Origin: Clostridia bacterium | Lineage (GTDB): Bacteria; Bacillota; Clostridia; Oscillospirales; CAG-272 | NCBI GenBank assembly: GCA_017556745.1 | Contig: JAFYMF010000032.1 | Coordinates: forward strand, 22,815 to 86,814 | DNA: 64,000 bases | Direction: 5' to 3' | Shown here: in pieces, positions 53,364 through 62,843 of the stretch | Layout of the letters: every line of letters begins with the position of its first letter | Numbering within the stretch: position 1 is the stretch's first letter | Notes under the pieces: generated by a model | What the model was told of the DNA's origin: nothing | The model's database searches: none | What the model saw: only the letters and a program-made list of their open reading frames with translations | Position numbers and translations under genes: made by a program

Positions 53364-56363
53364 TTGTTAGAACTTAGAAATATTAAAAAAGATTATCCTA
53401 CAGGTGGAGAGACGGTGCATGCACTGCGTGGCGTATCGATGAAATTCAGAAGAAATGAATTTGTGTCGATACTCGGTCCCTCCGGTTGTGGAAAGACCAC
53501 AATGCTGAATATTATTGGCGGTCTTGACGGATATACCGATGGAGATCTGCTTATCAGCGGTCGTTCCACCAAATCATTTAAAAACAGAGACTGGGATACC
53601 TACAGAAACCATTCGATAGGCTTTGTTTTCCAAAGTTATAACCTTATTCCTCATCAGACAGTGCTTGGTAATGTAGAGTTGGCTCTTGCGCTTTCCGGTG
53701 TGCCTAAGAGTGAGAGACGAAAGAGAGCAAAGAAAGCACTCATCGCGGTCGGCCTCGGAGACCAGATAAAGAAGAAACCGGGAGAGATGTCCGGCGGACA
53801 GATGCAGCGAGTTGCTATAGCCAGAGCACTTGTAAACGATCCTGATATAATCCTTGCCGATGAGCCTACAGGTGCACTTGATACCGAGACCAGCGTTCAG
53901 GTAATGGATATACTTAAGGATATATCTAAAGATCGCCTTGTTATAATGGTTACTCATAACCCTGAGCTTGCTGAAAAATATTCGAGCAGAATAATCCGTA
54001 TGCTTGACGGACAGGTTGTGTCCGATTCCCATCCTCTGACTGAGGAAGAGCAGATGTCTGATGAACAGCCTTCAGGCAGTGATGTGAACGGCAAGAAAAA
54101 AGCGAAGAAGACTAAAAAGCCTTCTCTTTCCTTCGGTACCTCATTTATGCTGTCCCTCAAGAACCTTATTTCCAAAAAGGGACGTACTGCTCTTACTTCA
54201 TTTGCGGGTTCTATAGGAATTATCGGTATAGCGCTTATCCTTGCTATATCTCAGGGCATGACTACGTATATCAACGATGTCCAAGAGAGCACTCTGTCAG
54301 CATATCCTCTTACTCTTGAGGCATCTACCGTTGAGATAAGTTCTCTGATAAATGCGTTTATGAATGTTTCCTCCGACGGAGAGGGACATGAGGATGATGC
54401 AGTATATAAAAAGTCCGCACTTTCTGACATGATCACTGCCATGAACAGTATTGAGGAAACCGAGAACGACCTCAAGTCATTTAATGAGTTTTTAAAGGCA
54501 GAGATAAACAAAGAGGACTCTGAGCTTGCAGGTGCCATAAACGGAATACAGTATTCATATCCCCTTGAACTTCTGGTGTATACTAAGAATGACAACGGTA
54601 CCATAATCCGTTCAGATACCGAGAAGATCCTGATGGAACTCATGATGAAGTATGTCAAGGTCGATATGTCTGCAATGATGGCAATGCAGGAGATGTCCCC
54701 TCTCGGTTCTATGAGTAAAATGACTCCCTCTCTTTGGCAGGAACTTTTACCCGGGGATGACGGAGCACCTGTAAATCAGCTTATACTTGACCAGTATGAG
54801 GCTGTATACGGTACCTTCCCCAGTGCATATAACGAAGTTGTTCTTGTAGTTGACAAGAATAACGAGCTTGACGACGTAACCTTGTTTTCCCTTGGTATTA
54901 TTTCTGAGGAAGCAATGGATGCTCTCGCGGATGCCGCAATTAACGGTGCAGATCTTGAAAAGGGTAAGACCAAGTGGAGCTATGAGGAGATCTGTGCAAG
55001 AGAATATAAGGTTATCCTTAATCCGGATTGCTTTAGTTATGATGAGTTTACCGGTAAATACACCGATCTCAGAGCGACTGATGCAGGACTTAGGTATCTC
55101 TATGATAATGCCATGTCCCTTAAGGTAGTTGGTATAATCCGTCCCCGTGAGGATGTTTCGACACACATGCTCACCGGTAATATTTGTTATACGTCAGATC
55201 TTACAAAGCATGTTATAGAGAATTCCGCAAATTCAGCTGCAGTTAAGGCTCAGCTCTCCTCTCCGGATATTGATATTTTTACAGGTCTTCCTTTTGAGGA
55301 AACTCAGGGCGATCTTGACGATGTATCCAAGGAAAAGGCATTCAGAGATCATATATCTGACTTGGATATAAACGGAAAGGCAGAAGCGTTTGTAAAGATA
55401 AGCAGTATTCCTCCGGAGGGATTTGTTGAGGCACAGCTTCAGGCTATGCTCGGTGGCATGACAAATGAGGATATAAAAAATACCCTTATTGAGGCCATGA
55501 AAACCCAGATGAGCGTAAGTGACAAGGATATCAGAGCGTATCTTGATTCAATGAGCGACGAAGAACTAACAGAGCTTTTCAGTCAGTTTGCCGGAGAGGG
55601 TATCGCTCTCGGATATTCAAACATGATAGCATCTCAGTTGTCTGTTATGACAAATGAACAGCTTGCCGCAAAGCTTGATATGGATGCAGCAGGTTATACA
55701 ACAGAGCAGTGTGCACTTTATTACAACATGGTAATGGAGTTCTCAAAGGCTGAGTACAAGTCTAATCTCGAGATACTCGGATACATAGATACCGAGTATC
55801 CTTCCGCAATAAATATATATGCTACATCCTTTGAGAACAAGGACGTTATTACCGCCGCCATCGCGGAGTATAACAGCACCGTTGAGGAACTGAAGGAGAT
55901 AGCCTATACCGATTATCTCGGAATAATGATGTCCTCTATTACAACTATAATCAATGCAATCACCTATGTTCTCGTAGCATTCGTATCTATCTCTCTTATA
56001 GTATCTTCAATAATGATCGCGGTAATTACCCTCATCTCGGTACAGGAGAGAACCAAAGAGATCGGTATACTCAGAGCGATCGGTGCTTCAAAGAAAAACG
56101 TATCCACTATGTTCAACGCTGAGACTGTTATCATAGGTTTTACTTCGGGACTTCTCGGTGTGGTGGTTACCTACCTCCTCTGCATCCCGATAAATCTTAT
56201 TCTCCATGCGCTTACAGGTATAGGAAATCTCAATGCTATCCTTAAAATAGAAAATGCAGTTGTTCTTGTGCTTATCAGCGTAATTCTTACTTTGATCTCA
56301 GGAATCATTCCTTCAAGAAGCGCGGCTAAAAAAGATCCCGTTGTTGCTCTCAGAACCGAATAA
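53364..56363 (+). CDS. ABC transporter, ATPase fused to FtsX-like permease with large ectodomain
   Basis: 999 residues. The ATPase spans ~1-225: Walker [10 protein letters not shown] (38-46), signature MSGGQMQR, Walker B ILADEP. A charged linker precedes the first membrane helix (~[20 protein letters not shown]). A very long (~550-residue) extracellular region follows. Three helices and the FtsX/MacB motif [17 protein letters not shown] lie at the C-terminus. This MacB-like fusion usually exports or extracts peptides or lipoproteins, or resists antimicrobials; the substrate is unknown. A TTG start is used with GAAGGGA upstream. Confidence 0.88.
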   Translation: MLELRNIKKDYPTGGETVHALRGVSMKFRRNEFVSILGPSGCGKTTMLNIIGGLDGYTDGDLLISGRSTKSFKNRDWDTYRNHSIGFVFQSYNLIPHQTVLGNVELALALSGVPKSERRKRAKKALIAVGLGDQIKKKPGEMSGGQMQRVAIARALVNDPDIILADEPTGALDTETSVQVMDILKDISKDRLVIMVTHNPELAEKYSSRIIRMLDGQVVSDSHPLTEEEQMSDEQPSGSDVNGKKKAKKTKKPSLSFGTSFMLSLKNLISKKGRTALTSFAGSIGIIGIALILAISQGMTTYINDVQESTLSAYPLTLEASTVEISSLINAFMNVSSDGEGHEDDAVYKKSALSDMITAMNSIEETENDLKSFNEFLKAEINKEDSELAGAINGIQYSYPLELLVYTKNDNGTIIRSDTEKILMELMMKYVKVDMSAMMAMQEMSPLGSMSKMTPSLWQELLPGDDGAPVNQLILDQYEAVYGTFPSAYNEVVLVVDKNNELDDVTLFSLGIISEEAMDALADAAINGADLEKGKTKWSYEEICAREYKVILNPDCFSYDEFTGKYTDLRATDAGLRYLYDNAMSLKVVGIIRPREDVSTHMLTGNICYTSDLTKHVIENSANSAAVKAQLSSPDIDIFTGLPFEETQGDLDDVSKEKAFRDHISDLDINGKAEAFVKISSIPPEGFVEAQLQAMLGGMTNEDIKNTLIEAMKTQMSVSDKDIRAYLDSMSDEELTELFSQFAGEGIALGYSNMIASQLSVMTNEQLAAKLDMDAAGYTTEQCALYYNMVMEFSKAEYKSNLEILGYIDTEYPSAINIYATSFENKDVITAAIAEYNSTVEELKEIAYTDYLGIMMSSITTIINAITYVLVAFVSISLIVSSIMIAVITLISVQERTKEIGILRAIGASKKNVSTMFNAETVIIGFTSGLLGVVVTYLLCIPINLILHALTGIGNLNAILKIENAVVLVLISVILTLISGIIPSRSAAKKDPVVALRTE

Positions 56364-56392
56364 AAAGCAGGAATATAAAGAAAGGTTTTAAT

Positions 56393-57532
56393 ATGAACAT
56401 CACCTGGAAAAACTGCTTTAAAATAGCCGTGACGGTGTTTCTGATATTTTTGTGTATATTCTACTGGGATGGTATATCAAGTGTCCTGTCCAGGACACTT
56501 GGCTCTCTCATTCCCCTTTTTGCGGGACTTGCCATAGCTTATGTTATCAATATGCTAATGTCCTTTTTTGAGAGACATTATTTTCCCAAAAAGGATAGGA
56601 ACACATTTTTATGTAAAACCAGACGGTCTGTTTGTATGATAGGTGCCATCGCAACCCTTCTTATTATCGTTGGTGCTGTAGTATACCTTATAGTACCGGA
56701 GTTGATCCTTTGCGTGAAGTTCCTTATTGCAGAGATCCCTCCTATGATAGTACAGCTGCTTCGAAGTCAGTGGGTACGTGAGATCCTTCCTGCGGATATT
56801 ATTACTCAGCTTTCATCTATCGACTGGATGTCACATGTTACGACTATCATCAATACCGTAGGTGCTGGAATCGGCGGTGCCGTCAATGTCCTCATCTCGG
56901 CATTATCCTCTGTGATCTCTGTAGTGATAACGGTATTTCTGTCAATAATTTTCTCGGTATATCTCCTTTACAGTAAGGAAAGGTTTATATCACAGATAAG
57001 CCGACTTGCTAAAAGTTATCTTCCCCGTAGAATAAGCGGCGGTCTTACTAAGGTTTTTCATGTACTCAATGATTCATTCCATAAGTTTATTGTCGGCCAG
57101 TGTGCTGAGGCAGTTATCCTCGGCGTTCTCTGCGGAGTTGGTATGCTGATATTTCGCTTCCCCTATCCCGGAATGGTGGGAACACTCGTGGGCTTTACTG
57201 CTCTTATTCCTGTTGCCGGCGCATATATCGGTGCTATCGTCGGTGCGGTAATGATACTTACCGAGTCACCGATTAAGGCACTGCTGTTTGTGGTATTTAT
57301 ACTTGTTCTTCAGCAGCTTGAGGGTAATCTCATTTATCCCAGAGTTGTGGGCGGCTCTCTCGGGCTTCCTGCTATATGGGTACTGGCATCAGCTACCTTG
57401 GGTGGTGCGCTTATGGGGGTGCTTGGCATGATCATCGGAGTTCCTCTTGCGGCAACAGTATACCGTCTTGTCAAGGACGATCTTCACAGAAGAGAGAATG
57501 CTTCGGACAGACCTTGTACAGATGATTGTTAG
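56393..57532 (+). CDS. AI-2E family transporter
   Basis: 379 residues with about eight membrane helices and the family motif (GVLCGVGMLIFRFPYPGMVG, then GFTALIPVAGAYIGAIVG). It lies 30 bp after the ABC transporter and probably shares its transcript. Members export AI-2-like molecules or Na+/H+ antiport; the name is historical and the substrate here is unknown. The C-terminus is charged (KDDLHRRENASDR). Confidence 0.85.
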   Translation: MNITWKNCFKIAVTVFLIFLCIFYWDGISSVLSRTLGSLIPLFAGLAIAYVINMLMSFFERHYFPKKDRNTFLCKTRRSVCMIGAIATLLIIVGAVVYLIVPELILCVKFLIAEIPPMIVQLLRSQWVREILPADIITQLSSIDWMSHVTTIINTVGAGIGGAVNVLISALSSVISVVITVFLSIIFSVYLLYSKERFISQISRLAKSYLPRRISGGLTKVFHVLNDSFHKFIVGQCAEAVILGVLCGVGMLIFRFPYPGMVGTLVGFTALIPVAGAYIGAIVGAVMILTESPIKALLFVVFILVLQQLEGNLIYPRVVGGSLGLPAIWVLASATLGGALMGVLGMIIGVPLAATVYRLVKDDLHRRENASDRPCTDDC

Positions 57533-57550
57533 TATATAGTTAAATAATAA

Positions 57551-57596
57551 AAAGAGCTTACATATGATCCGGTGATCATCTAAGTAAGCTCTTTTT
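57551..57596. terminator. Bidirectional terminator
   Basis: AAAGAGCTTAC pairs with GTAAGCTCTTT around an inner GATC/GATC, with A/T runs on both sides, between convergent genes. Confidence 0.9.
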
Positions 57597-57604
57597 GTTT
57601 GCTT

Positions 57605-58402
57605 TTATATTGTTCCGAAGAAATGAAGAATATTCATATCATCCGGGAGTGCTGTCCCGTGTCCGCCCTTTTCTGTGTCGATCTGGTGCTGACCGTGGTC
57701 GGGAGAATAGGATATAAGGGTTCTTTTTCTGCTTTCACAGTACTTTGCGGCAGAGACTATTCTGTCAAAGTCTTCTGCTACAAAATCCAGTGCATTTTTG
57801 GCATCCTTTGCCTCGGGACCGCAACTGTGAGAGGCTGTATCATAGTCCAGCATGTGTATGCTGAGAAGATCGTAGTCCTCCTCCTCTATTACTTTTATCG
57901 CAGTATCTATCGTTTCGTATCCTGTGTTGCAGATGTACACCTTCATGTCGCGTCCTCTGAACAAATGAAGAAATGATGAATCCTTATGAGCTATTATAAC
58001 GGGATGCTTTCCGATTTTTATCAGTTCATCGTAAAGAGTACTGCAACTGAGGGGCTGAGGAGAGTAACTGTCTACCCCGTGGTCACTCGGCATAAGTCCG
58101 GTATACATGGATGCATGTGCAACAGGGGAGATCGAGTTTTCTGTACTGCAGAAAGGAAAAGCGATAGATGTATTACTGTATACGGCGGCAAATATATCGG
58201 TATACTTCTGCCACATATTCATTCCTACTCCTCCGGCATGGAAGAGTATTGCACGTTCGGCACTGCCACCAAGACGTGTCTTGAGAATTTTTGACAACCA
58301 GCTTATACCCGGGGCATACTCTTTTGGGAGATCGATCTCCATACACTGTGCCACCGTTCCGGCAAAATGTTTCAGATGATACTGGTTAAAATAATCAGCC
58401 AT
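57605..58402 (-). CDS. Alkaline-phosphatase-superfamily protein, probably inactive at one metal ligand
   Basis: 265 residues of the AP superfamily: the nucleophile loop SISPVAHASMYTG (S92), the metal loops LDYDTASHSCGPE and SPDHG, and the final GGHGT are present. The first metal ligand seems lost: the position of the usual Asp in ...NPDAI...WQKY reads HAGGVGMNMWQKY, so G57 replaces it. It may be catalytically weak or changed. It is last in an operon with an MFS transporter and a serine hydrolase. Confidence 0.72.
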   Translation of the reverse strand: MADYFNQYHLKHFAGTVAQCMEIDLPKEYAPGISWLSKILKTRLGGSAERAILFHAGGVGMNMWQKYTDIFAAVYSNTSIAFPFCSTENSISPVAHASMYTGLMPSDHGVDSYSPQPLSCSTLYDELIKIGKHPVIIAHKDSSFLHLFRGRDMKVYICNTGYETIDTAIKVIEEEDYDLLSIHMLDYDTASHSCGPEAKDAKNALDFVAEDFDRIVSAAKYCESRKRTLISYSPDHGQHQIDTEKGGHGTALPDDMNILHFFGTI

Positions 58403-58433
58403 TTTTTACCTCGTTACTGTTATACCTGGATTT

Positions 58434-59705
58434 TTAGTGCTTTGATCCGTTTTGTGCATTGTATTTTTTGCCTGAACGCATTATATAGAAGTAAATGGGT
58501 AAAGCCACAAGGGGGAAGATCGCCGCTGTTAACATACCGGCTTTCATTCCCAGCATTTCAGGTGTGAGACCCATTGTTGCCGCGGCTGTAGCCGCAGTAT
58601 CAGATGAGGAGATAATGTCTGTGATAACTCCTATCAGCTGGGGGCCGACAGAAGCACCCAGGTCACCGCCTGCCGCCATCATAGCGAAAATAAATACTCC
58701 GCCGTCAGCTATTCTGTTTGATGCAACTACAAGGCTTCCCGGCCACATCATAGACACACAGAAGCCGGTAAAGGCAGATGCCGGAAGTACGAGAATAGGA
58801 AGATCTGACAGTGCGGCAATGAGATAACATATCGTAGCACCCACGGCACCGAAGAAAAGAACTCTGCCGATGTTTTTTCCAAACTTAGAGTAAAGGGTAC
58901 GACCAAGGCCAAGTGCTACAGCGAAGAGAGCGGCGCCGAGAATGTCACCCCATATCTTGGGAATATTAAGTGAGGTCTCAAGGAATCCGGACATCCACTG
59001 TGCCATAGTACATTCTGATGCACCGCCAAGGAAGATGGCGAAGAAACACAGCCAAAGCACAGGTCTCTTTAAAAATTTTCCTACACCGTCCACTTTTTCG
59101 GAGGATAGCTTTTCCGGTATTTCCGCACCGATAAAAAGGAAAAATGATGCCGCCGGAACACAGAGAAGAATAAAAATGAGAATATTCCAATTTTCTCCGC
59201 CAAATACGGTCAGGAAAACAGTGGAAATAACGATCATCACTACTACTCCCCACGCATATATCGAGTGGAGCTTGCTCATCTCTCTATCCGGGTCCTTTGC
59301 AGGTATCGCGGCGATTACGGGACTTATCAGCACCTCGTTAAATCCGCAGGCGGCAGAGAAAATAATCGTTCCTATTACCAGTCCGATATACGCACTCTCC
59401 GGGGACAAGGTAGGCCATAGGGCAAATATTCCCAGTCCCAGAACCGACAGAACAGGGGATGTCTTTACCGCGGCAGGAATATTGAATTTATCTGAGAAAA
59501 AGGAAAATATAAGATCAACTATCAACTGAGTGATAAAGTTTACCACAACAAGAAGACCGAGCAGGGAATATGATATACCGAACGTTTCTCTGAATGTGAG
59601 AAACAATAGGGGAGGAACGTTGCCTGCAAGTGCCATTGTTATATTGGTAGAATAGCAGGCGAGTTTGGTTCTTCTGTATTTGTTTTTGCCGTGTATTGCT
59701 GTCAT
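58434..59705 (-). CDS. MFS transporter
   Basis: 423 residues with twelve predicted membrane helices and a major-facilitator layout. The helix 2-3 loop SFFSDKFNIP and the central loop after GAEIPEKLSSE fit. FGISYSLLGLLVVVNF and GFCVSMMWPGSLVVASNRIADG are like sugar/fucose-permease relatives. Its substrate is unknown. It lies 5 bp after the serine hydrolase gene and 31 bp before the AP-like gene. Confidence 0.85.
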   Translation of the reverse strand: MTAIHGKNKYRRTKLACYSTNITMALAGNVPPLLFLTFRETFGISYSLLGLLVVVNFITQLIVDLIFSFFSDKFNIPAAVKTSPVLSVLGLGIFALWPTLSPESAYIGLVIGTIIFSAACGFNEVLISPVIAAIPAKDPDREMSKLHSIYAWGVVVMIVISTVFLTVFGGENWNILIFILLCVPAASFFLFIGAEIPEKLSSEKVDGVGKFLKRPVLWLCFFAIFLGGASECTMAQWMSGFLETSLNIPKIWGDILGAALFAVALGLGRTLYSKFGKNIGRVLFFGAVGATICYLIAALSDLPILVLPASAFTGFCVSMMWPGSLVVASNRIADGGVFIFAMMAAGGDLGASVGPQLIGVITDIISSSDTAATAAATMGLTPEMLGMKAGMLTAAIFPLVALPIYFYIMRSGKKYNAQNGSKH

Positions 59706-59710
59706 ATGTG

Positions 59711-60568
59711 TTAGTCCTCGTAGCAGAGCTCAATAATGTCCTTTTTGATTTCAGAGCTCATGCAGGCGTGCCATGCAACAGACATATTCTTCTCGGGTAC
59801 AACCAAAAGCATCTGACCTCTCATACCGCCTTTGCCGTAGGAGAGACCACATCCGGTCTTGTGGAGCTCGTATTCCTTTTCGAGAACAGTGTTTACCCAA
59901 TTTTCGGAAAGGTAACGCTTACCCTTGTAGGTACCGCCCTCAAGATATATCTGACCAAGCTTGACCGCATCCTCAGAACGGATATACAGGCCTGTTGCAC
60001 CCATAGCATGACCCATGGGGCACTCGCTCCAGGCGATCTCTCTTGCACCGATACCGAAGAACAGCTCACGCCACATAAACTGTGTAAGGCTCATACCTGA
60101 CTTTTCCTCAACTATTCTGCCGAGAAGGTAGTATGCACCGTCGGTGTACTTGCTTCCTTCGCCGGGGGTGTAGGCAAGGGGGTGTGAGAGCATGTAGCTG
60201 AGGTAATCGTAACCGAATTCATTTGCATCAATGCAGTCAATGTCAAGGAATCCGCCGGGGAGACCTATCTTGTGCTTGAGTGCCATATGTACGGTGGTCA
60301 GATTCCATCTCTCGTCCATATCAGCAGGAAGGTAGTCCTTAAGTATATCGGTTACCTTCTCGTCTGTGGAGAGAAGACCCTTGTCATAGAGCATACCTAT
60401 AGCGGTCACAACGAATGCCTTTGCCATAGAATAGGAGTTCTGACAGGGATTTGAACGGCGTATAGAGTGTATGTTTTCGGCTTCACCGTTTATAATTGCG
60501 GAAAAATGGTGAACGTTATAATCATTTTCGTCAATAAAGGACTTGACCTTGTCCATAAAGATACTCAT
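59711..60568 (-). CDS. Serine hydrolase of the beta-lactamase (class C/esterase) family
   Basis: 285 residues. The SxxK motif is S47-M-A-K50 (NSYSMAKAF) and the second motif is Y-T-D in GSKYTDGAYY where class C enzymes have Y-x-N. No signal peptide is visible, so it is probably cytoplasmic. It may be an esterase or peptidase, not a resistance enzyme. The start at 60568 follows GAGG. It is the first gene of an operon with an MFS transporter and an AP-like protein. Confidence 0.82.
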   Translation of the reverse strand: MSIFMDKVKSFIDENDYNVHHFSAIINGEAENIHSIRRSNPCQNSYSMAKAFVVTAIGMLYDKGLLSTDEKVTDILKDYLPADMDERWNLTTVHMALKHKIGLPGGFLDIDCIDANEFGYDYLSYMLSHPLAYTPGEGSKYTDGAYYLLGRIVEEKSGMSLTQFMWRELFFGIGAREIAWSECPMGHAMGATGLYIRSEDAVKLGQIYLEGGTYKGKRYLSENWVNTVLEKEYELHKTGCGLSYGKGGMRGQMLLVVPEKNMSVAWHACMSSEIKKDIIELCYED

Positions 60569-60613
60569 GATGTATTCCTCGCTTTTTCTGGTTGAGTAAT
60601 AATATTTTGGTAT

Positions 60614-60642
60614 ATTATAGCACAATAACAATCGGCTGGCAA
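60614..60642 (-). promoter_or_regulatory. Promoter of the serine hydrolase-MFS operon
   Basis: On the minus strand TTGCCA (60637-60642) and TATAAT (60614-60619), 17-bp spacer. Confidence 0.78.
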
Positions 60643-60662
60643 CCCTTTTCGGGGGTAGTCTG

Positions 60663-60691
60663 TTGACTTTACCGTCCCTCCATGATATACT
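60663..60691 (+). promoter_or_regulatory. Promoter of the GNAT operon
   Basis: TTGACT (60663-60668) and TATACT (60686-60691), 17-bp spacer, 41 bp before the GTG start. Confidence 0.82.
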
Positions 60692-60731
60692 TTGATGCAG
60701 AATAAAGATAAATACGGAGGTATCTTACCCG

Positions 60732-61226
60732 GTGATAAGAGCGGCGGAAATAAAGGACGTAGAACAGCTTCTTTGCATATATGAAAAAGCAAAGGGATTT
60801 ATGAGACAGGCTGGAAATCTTACTCAGTGGACGGGTAATTATCCCTCAAGGGAGTTGCTTTTGTCGGATATAGAGAAGGGACAGCTTTTCTGTGAGGAGA
60901 GTGAGGATGGGGCGATAGTATTCTGCTTCGTGCTTGCTTCGGGAGAGGACCCTACCTACGGTTATATCGAGGGTAGCTGGCTGTCCGACGAGCCCTACGG
61001 TACCATACATCGTATTGCCAAGGACGGATCGCACCCCATGAGCCGCGGCGTGGTCTCAAGGTGTGTGGCGTTTGCTTTGGAACGCTATTCTCACCTGCGG
61101 GTGGATACCCACGCGGATAATCTTCCTATGCAGAGAGCAGTTGAGCGAGAGGGCTTTCGCCACTGCGGCACCATATACTTAAGTGACGGCTCGCCGAGAA
61201 TGGCATACGAGTTTATAACAGACTGA
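60732..61226 (+). CDS. GNAT family N-acetyltransferase
   Basis: 164 residues. The fold is visible from IRAAEIKDVEQLLCIYEKAKGF at the start and the CoA segment PMSRGVVSRCVAFALER. A later LRVDTHADNLPMQRAVEREGFRHCG matches the second half of GNAT proteins. The acceptor is unknown. A GTG start follows CGGAGG at ~11 bp. It is first in a three-gene operon with a flavoredoxin and a phosphodiesterase. Confidence 0.85.
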   Translation: MIRAAEIKDVEQLLCIYEKAKGFMRQAGNLTQWTGNYPSRELLLSDIEKGQLFCEESEDGAIVFCFVLASGEDPTYGYIEGSWLSDEPYGTIHRIAKDGSHPMSRGVVSRCVAFALERYSHLRVDTHADNLPMQRAVEREGFRHCGTIYLSDGSPRMAYEFITD

Positions 61227-61238
61227 GGGAGAATAATT

Positions 61239-61796
61239 ATGAGAAAAGATTTCGGATGTAAGCCTATGCTTTACCCTATGCCGGTGCTGATAATCGGCAG
61301 CTATGATGAGAACGGTATCCCAAACGCAATGAATGCGGCCTGGGGCGGTATTTCCGAGGAGAACGAGATATCCATCTGTGTCTCCGAGGGACATAAGACC
61401 ACCGCAAATATACTGAAAAAAGGTGCCTTTACGGTAAGTGCGGCAGATGCGGAAAACGTTATAGCCGCCGACTACGTTGGTATCGTGTCCGGCAACAAGC
61501 AGCCCGACAAGATAGCAAAGTGCGGATGGACGGCTAAGAAGAGTCAGCTTGTTGATGCTCCGCTTTTCAAAGAATTGCCCTTTACCCTTGAGTGTAAGCT
61601 CAAATCCTACGATTCTGACACCTGCCGCCTTGTAGGTGAGATAGTAAACGTGTCGGCTGACGAAAGAATACTTACCGACGGAAATATAGACCTCTGTAAA
61701 TTCCGCCCCATAACATACGATCCTGCGGGACACGGCTACTACACTCTCGGTGAGAGAGTGGGTAACGCTTTCTCTGATGGAAAAAAGCTAAAATAA
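61239..61796 (+). CDS. Flavin reductase-like / flavoredoxin protein
   Basis: 185 residues. The FMN-binding split-barrel start (MLYPMPVLIIGSYDENGIPNAMNAAWGG) and the middle SEGHKTTANILKKGAFTVS are typical. It binds FMN and reduces it or passes electrons. It lies 12 bp after the GNAT gene. Confidence 0.87.
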   Translation: MRKDFGCKPMLYPMPVLIIGSYDENGIPNAMNAAWGGISEENEISICVSEGHKTTANILKKGAFTVSAADAENVIAADYVGIVSGNKQPDKIAKCGWTAKKSQLVDAPLFKELPFTLECKLKSYDSDTCRLVGEIVNVSADERILTDGNIDLCKFRPITYDPAGHGYYTLGERVGNAFSDGKKLK

Positions 61797-61812
61797 AGGA
61801 GAGTCGACAACT

Positions 61813-62580
61813 GTGAAAGTACTACTTATTTTGTCAGACGGAATGCGCCCTGACAGTATCGATGGACTTCCCTATATAGAAAAGCTTAAAAAACAGGGCA
61901 GCTATACCATGAACGCTCAGACGGTAATGCCCTCTGTGACCCTGCCTTGTCATATGTCCCTTTTCCATAGCGTGCCTCCGGAGCGTCACGGTATTACCAC
62001 TAATACGTATATACCGATGGTTCGTCCCTTGAACGGTATCTGCGAGCAGGTAAAGGCGGCTAAGCTGAGAAGCTCTCTCTTTTATAACTGGGAGGAGATA
62101 CGGGACCTTGCCCGTCCCGGCAATATCTGCCACGGTGAGTTTTTCGGCGGCCGTATGTACGGCTATGACCGAGCAAACGAGTATCTCTGTGAGAAGGCGG
62201 CAGAATATCTTTCCTCAGAGGATGCTTCTGACTTTACCTTCCTGTACCTTGGCTGGACTGATGCGGCAGGTCATAAATTCGGCTGGATGAGCGACGGGTA
62301 TCTTGATGCAATGAAAAAGACCATTGACATGATAGAGAAGCTTACAGATTCGCTTTCTGAGGATTATGCAGTCATAATTACGTCAGACCACGGAGGTCAC
62401 GGCCGTGGCCACGGCAGTGACTGCCCTGAGGATATGACCATACCGATATTTGCTTTCGGCGGTCCCTTTGAGGGCGGAAAGATCTTTGAAAATGCCTCTA
62501 TCCTCGATATCGCCCCCACAGTCACAAAACTGCTCTCGGTTGATCCCGACCCGGACTGGGAGGGGGCACCCCTTATATAA
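61813..62580 (+). CDS. Alkaline-phosphatase-superfamily phosphodiesterase
   Basis: 255 residues. It has the full metal set: SDGMRPDS (D9), nucleophile T43 in MPSVTLPCHMS, the DAAGH pair, ITSDHGGHG and HGSDCP. It resembles nucleotide pyrophosphatase/phosphodiesterases. No signal peptide. A GTG start follows AAAGGAG. It is the last gene before a terminator. The substrate is unknown. Confidence 0.85.
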   Translation: MKVLLILSDGMRPDSIDGLPYIEKLKKQGSYTMNAQTVMPSVTLPCHMSLFHSVPPERHGITTNTYIPMVRPLNGICEQVKAAKLRSSLFYNWEEIRDLARPGNICHGEFFGGRMYGYDRANEYLCEKAAEYLSSEDASDFTFLYLGWTDAAGHKFGWMSDGYLDAMKKTIDMIEKLTDSLSEDYAVIITSDHGGHGRGHGSDCPEDMTIPIFAFGGPFEGGKIFENASILDIAPTVTKLLSVDPDPDWEGAPLI

Positions 62581-62586
62581 AGCAAA

Positions 62587-62613
62587 AAAAGAGCTCTCGC
62601 GAGCTCTTTTTTT
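62587..62613. terminator. Terminator of the GNAT operon
   Basis: AAAAGAGCTC, loop TCGC, GAGCTCTTTT, then TTT. A compact tetraloop hairpin 6 bp after the stop codon. Confidence 0.93.
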
Positions 62614-62701
62614 ATTCGGTTTGTTTGTATGCTAATCACCGGCTCTGTCAGTGAAAAAACTTTAGCTGTGGGGAGTCACACCGCGGCGGCTTGAAGTGGC
62701 T

Positions 62702-62770
62702 GAGGGATTGTTGTTATAAAACAATCCTCTCGTCAACCCTCGGCTGCCACCCTCCTTTACACAAGGAGGG
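62702..62770. repeat. Intergenic double-hairpin element
   Basis: Two hairpins lie side by side: GGATTGTT/AACAATCC (62705-62727) and CCCTCCTT/AAGGAGGG (62750-62770). GC-rich inverted pieces of this type are dispersed repeats in gut Clostridia, but only one copy is in this window, so repeat status is unproven. Confidence 0.4.
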
Positions 62771-62843
62771 CTTGTATCGTATTTGCTTAGGTAAGGTAAA
62801 CGGTACAAATGAATGTGTTCAGTACACCTTTAGCTACTTGCCT

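Noticed and set aside
57605..62580. One operon for all the 57.6-62.6 kb genes
   Set aside because: The genes lie on opposite strands, with two divergent promoters in the 60.6-60.7 kb gap.
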